From an uncultured Chloroflexota bacterium (GTDB lineage Bacteria; Chloroflexota; Anaerolineae; Aggregatilineales; Phototrophicaceae), in the NCBI GenBank assembly GCA_937870805.1, contig CALMZT010000508.1:1-5960 (forward strand): a stretch of 5,960 nucleotides of DNA, given 5' to 3'. The translations under genes were made by a program, and so were the position numbers. Shown here piece after piece: positions 5,288-5,960 of the stretch. The notes beneath the pieces are model-generated. The model did no database searches. It was given only the letters and a program-made list of their open reading frames with translations, and was not told the DNA's origin. Positions within the stretch are counted from its first letter, which is position 1; the number at the start of each line of letters is the position of its first letter.

Positions 5288-5302
5288 ATTATTTTGTACC
5301 AT
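5274..5302 (+). promoter_or_regulatory. Candidate promoter for the nucleotidylyltransferase gene
   Basis: TTGACC (5274-5279) and TACCAT (5297-5302) lie 17 bases apart, the ideal spacing, with five of six and four of six consensus bases. Transcription would start near 5309, 40 bases before ATG 5349. The -10 is inside the right arm of the split inverted repeat. Confidence 0.5.
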
Positions 5303-5348
5303 CGCGCACAATTGACTGTCTAAGCACGTATTTTGGAGGAAAACCCGC

Positions 5349-5960
5349 ATGAAAGCTGTGATCCTGGCTGCTGGTCAAGGGACACGACTGCGCCCTGTAA
5401 CGCTGACGATGCCCAAGCCCCTTGTCCCTGTTGCCAACAAGTCGCTGATTTCTTACGCGATTGATGTATTGAAACAGGCAGACTTGAAGGACATCGGCAT
5501 CGTCGTCCACACGATGGACTCACCGATTGTGTCGCAGCTAGGAGACGGCGCAAAAATGGGGGTCCATCTGGAATACATCGTGCAAGAGCAGCAGAAAGGC
5601 TTGGCACACGCGGTCAGTTTGTGCAGGGAATTCGTTGGCGACGACCCGTTTGCGATGTTCCTGGGAGACAACATTTTTCAGGATAAGATGGAAAGCCTCT
5701 TGCGCAAATTCCCACGCTCTAAGGCGGAAGCAGCGATTGCATTGGGCGAAGTCGCCGACCCTACACGCTTTGGTATCGCCGAACTCGACGGGCGGCGTAT
5801 TAAGCAAGTGATTGAAAAACCACCGAACCCAACATCTAATCTCGCAATCGCAGGTGTCTACTTATTCCGCAATTCAATTTTTACCGCTATTTCACAGATC
5901 AAACCCTCGAAGCGCAACGAACTGGAAATTACGGACGCGATTCAGCAGTTGATCGACACC
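5349..5960 (+). CDS. rmlA: Sugar-1-phosphate nucleotidylyltransferase, RmlA/StrD long type (glucose-1-phosphate thymidylyltransferase), 3' end outside window
   Basis: The window shows 204 N-terminal residues; the long-form family is about 350, so the C-terminal part is missing only because the window ends. ATG 5349 follows a strong GGAGG (5335-5339) by nine bases. Family features seen are the nucleotide-binding loop LAAGQGTRLRP (6-16), Lys23 in MPKPLVPV, QKGLAHAV (82-89), the metal-binding Asp107 in MFLGDN, the RFGIAELDGRRI strand (140-151), VIEKP (154-158) and ELEITDAI (191-198) with the second metal Asp196. The enzyme joins dTTP (or another NTP) to a sugar-1-phosphate, feeding dTDP-rhamnose or other surface-sugar synthesis in the cytosol. 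The LAHAV and GDDPF segments and the NELEITDAIQQLID ending fit the long StrD-like subfamily better than short RmlA. Sugar and nucleotide specificity cannot be settled from the N-terminal half alone. Confidence 0.85.
   Translation, partial: MKAVILAAGQGTRLRPVTLTMPKPLVPVANKSLISYAIDVLKQADLKDIGIVVHTMDSPIVSQLGDGAKMGVHLEYIVQEQQKGLAHAVSLCREFVGDDPFAMFLGDNIFQDKMESLLRKFPRSKAEAAIALGEVADPTRFGIAELDGRRIKQVIEKPPNPTSNLAIAGVYLFRNSIFTAISQIKPSKRNELEITDAIQQLIDT

Larger units (their letters stand above)
5246..5303. repeat. Split 9-bp perfect inverted repeat in the lysA/nucleotidylyltransferase control region
   Basis: GATGGTACA (5246-5254) and TGTACCATC (5295-5303) are exact reverse complements 40 bases apart (49 bp centre to centre). 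Each divergent gene therefore carries the same element, TGTACCATC, in its own reading direction. The right copy covers the predicted -10 of the plus-strand promoter; the left copy lies just upstream of lysA. It could be a pair of operator half sites or a shared promoter element. Confidence 0.5.

Overview
The window reads as ordinary chromosomal DNA of a free-living bacterium with moderate GC content and densely packed genes on both strands. The best guess is a member of the Chloroflexota (Anaerolineae-like). This rests on the LexA type with its Gram-positive-style GAAC-N4-GTTC operators, a bacterial serpin, and the long-form sugar-1-phosphate nucleotidylyltransferase. It is inference from protein character, because no rRNA or marker search was possible.

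Layout: (1) 3-587 (+) is the C-terminal part of an inhibitory-type serpin. Its stop overlaps by one base the start of (2) 587-1717 (+), a membrane-anchored SGNH-like protein. (3) 1714-2283 (-) is a small polytopic membrane protein of unknown function whose end overlaps that of gene 2 tail to tail. It is built from three copies of a two-helix hairpin with a 62-residue period. (4) 2284-2429 is a divergent control region holding a well-formed sigma-A-type promoter, one perfect SOS box between -35 and -10, and two degenerate boxes. It drives (5) lexA, 2430-3107 (+). (6) 3108-3183 holds a small stem-loop between convergent genes. (7) 3184-3876 (-) is a dienelactone-hydrolase-family enzyme. (8) The 100-base gap 3877-3976 is almost filled by a nested, nearly concentric inverted repeat of about 80 bp around a perfect 26-bp palindrome. 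(9) 3977-5215 (-) is lysA. (10) 5216-5348 is a second divergent control region with a split 9-bp inverted repeat. (11) 5349 to the window end (+) is a sugar-1-phosphate nucleotidylyltransferase of the RmlA/StrD long type, cut off by the window.

The genes do not form one pathway. The firmest functional units are the autoregulated lexA locus, the translationally coupled serpin/SGNH pair, and the lysine-biosynthesis gene lysA with a possible downstream dienelactone-hydrolase-family gene on the same strand. The items most worth a second look are the three-fold repeat membrane protein divergent from lexA, the LexA variant with an Ala-Ser bond where Ala-Gly is normally cleaved, and the nested palindrome between lysA and the hydrolase gene. 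I found no tRNA, rRNA, CRISPR array, transposase or phage gene.
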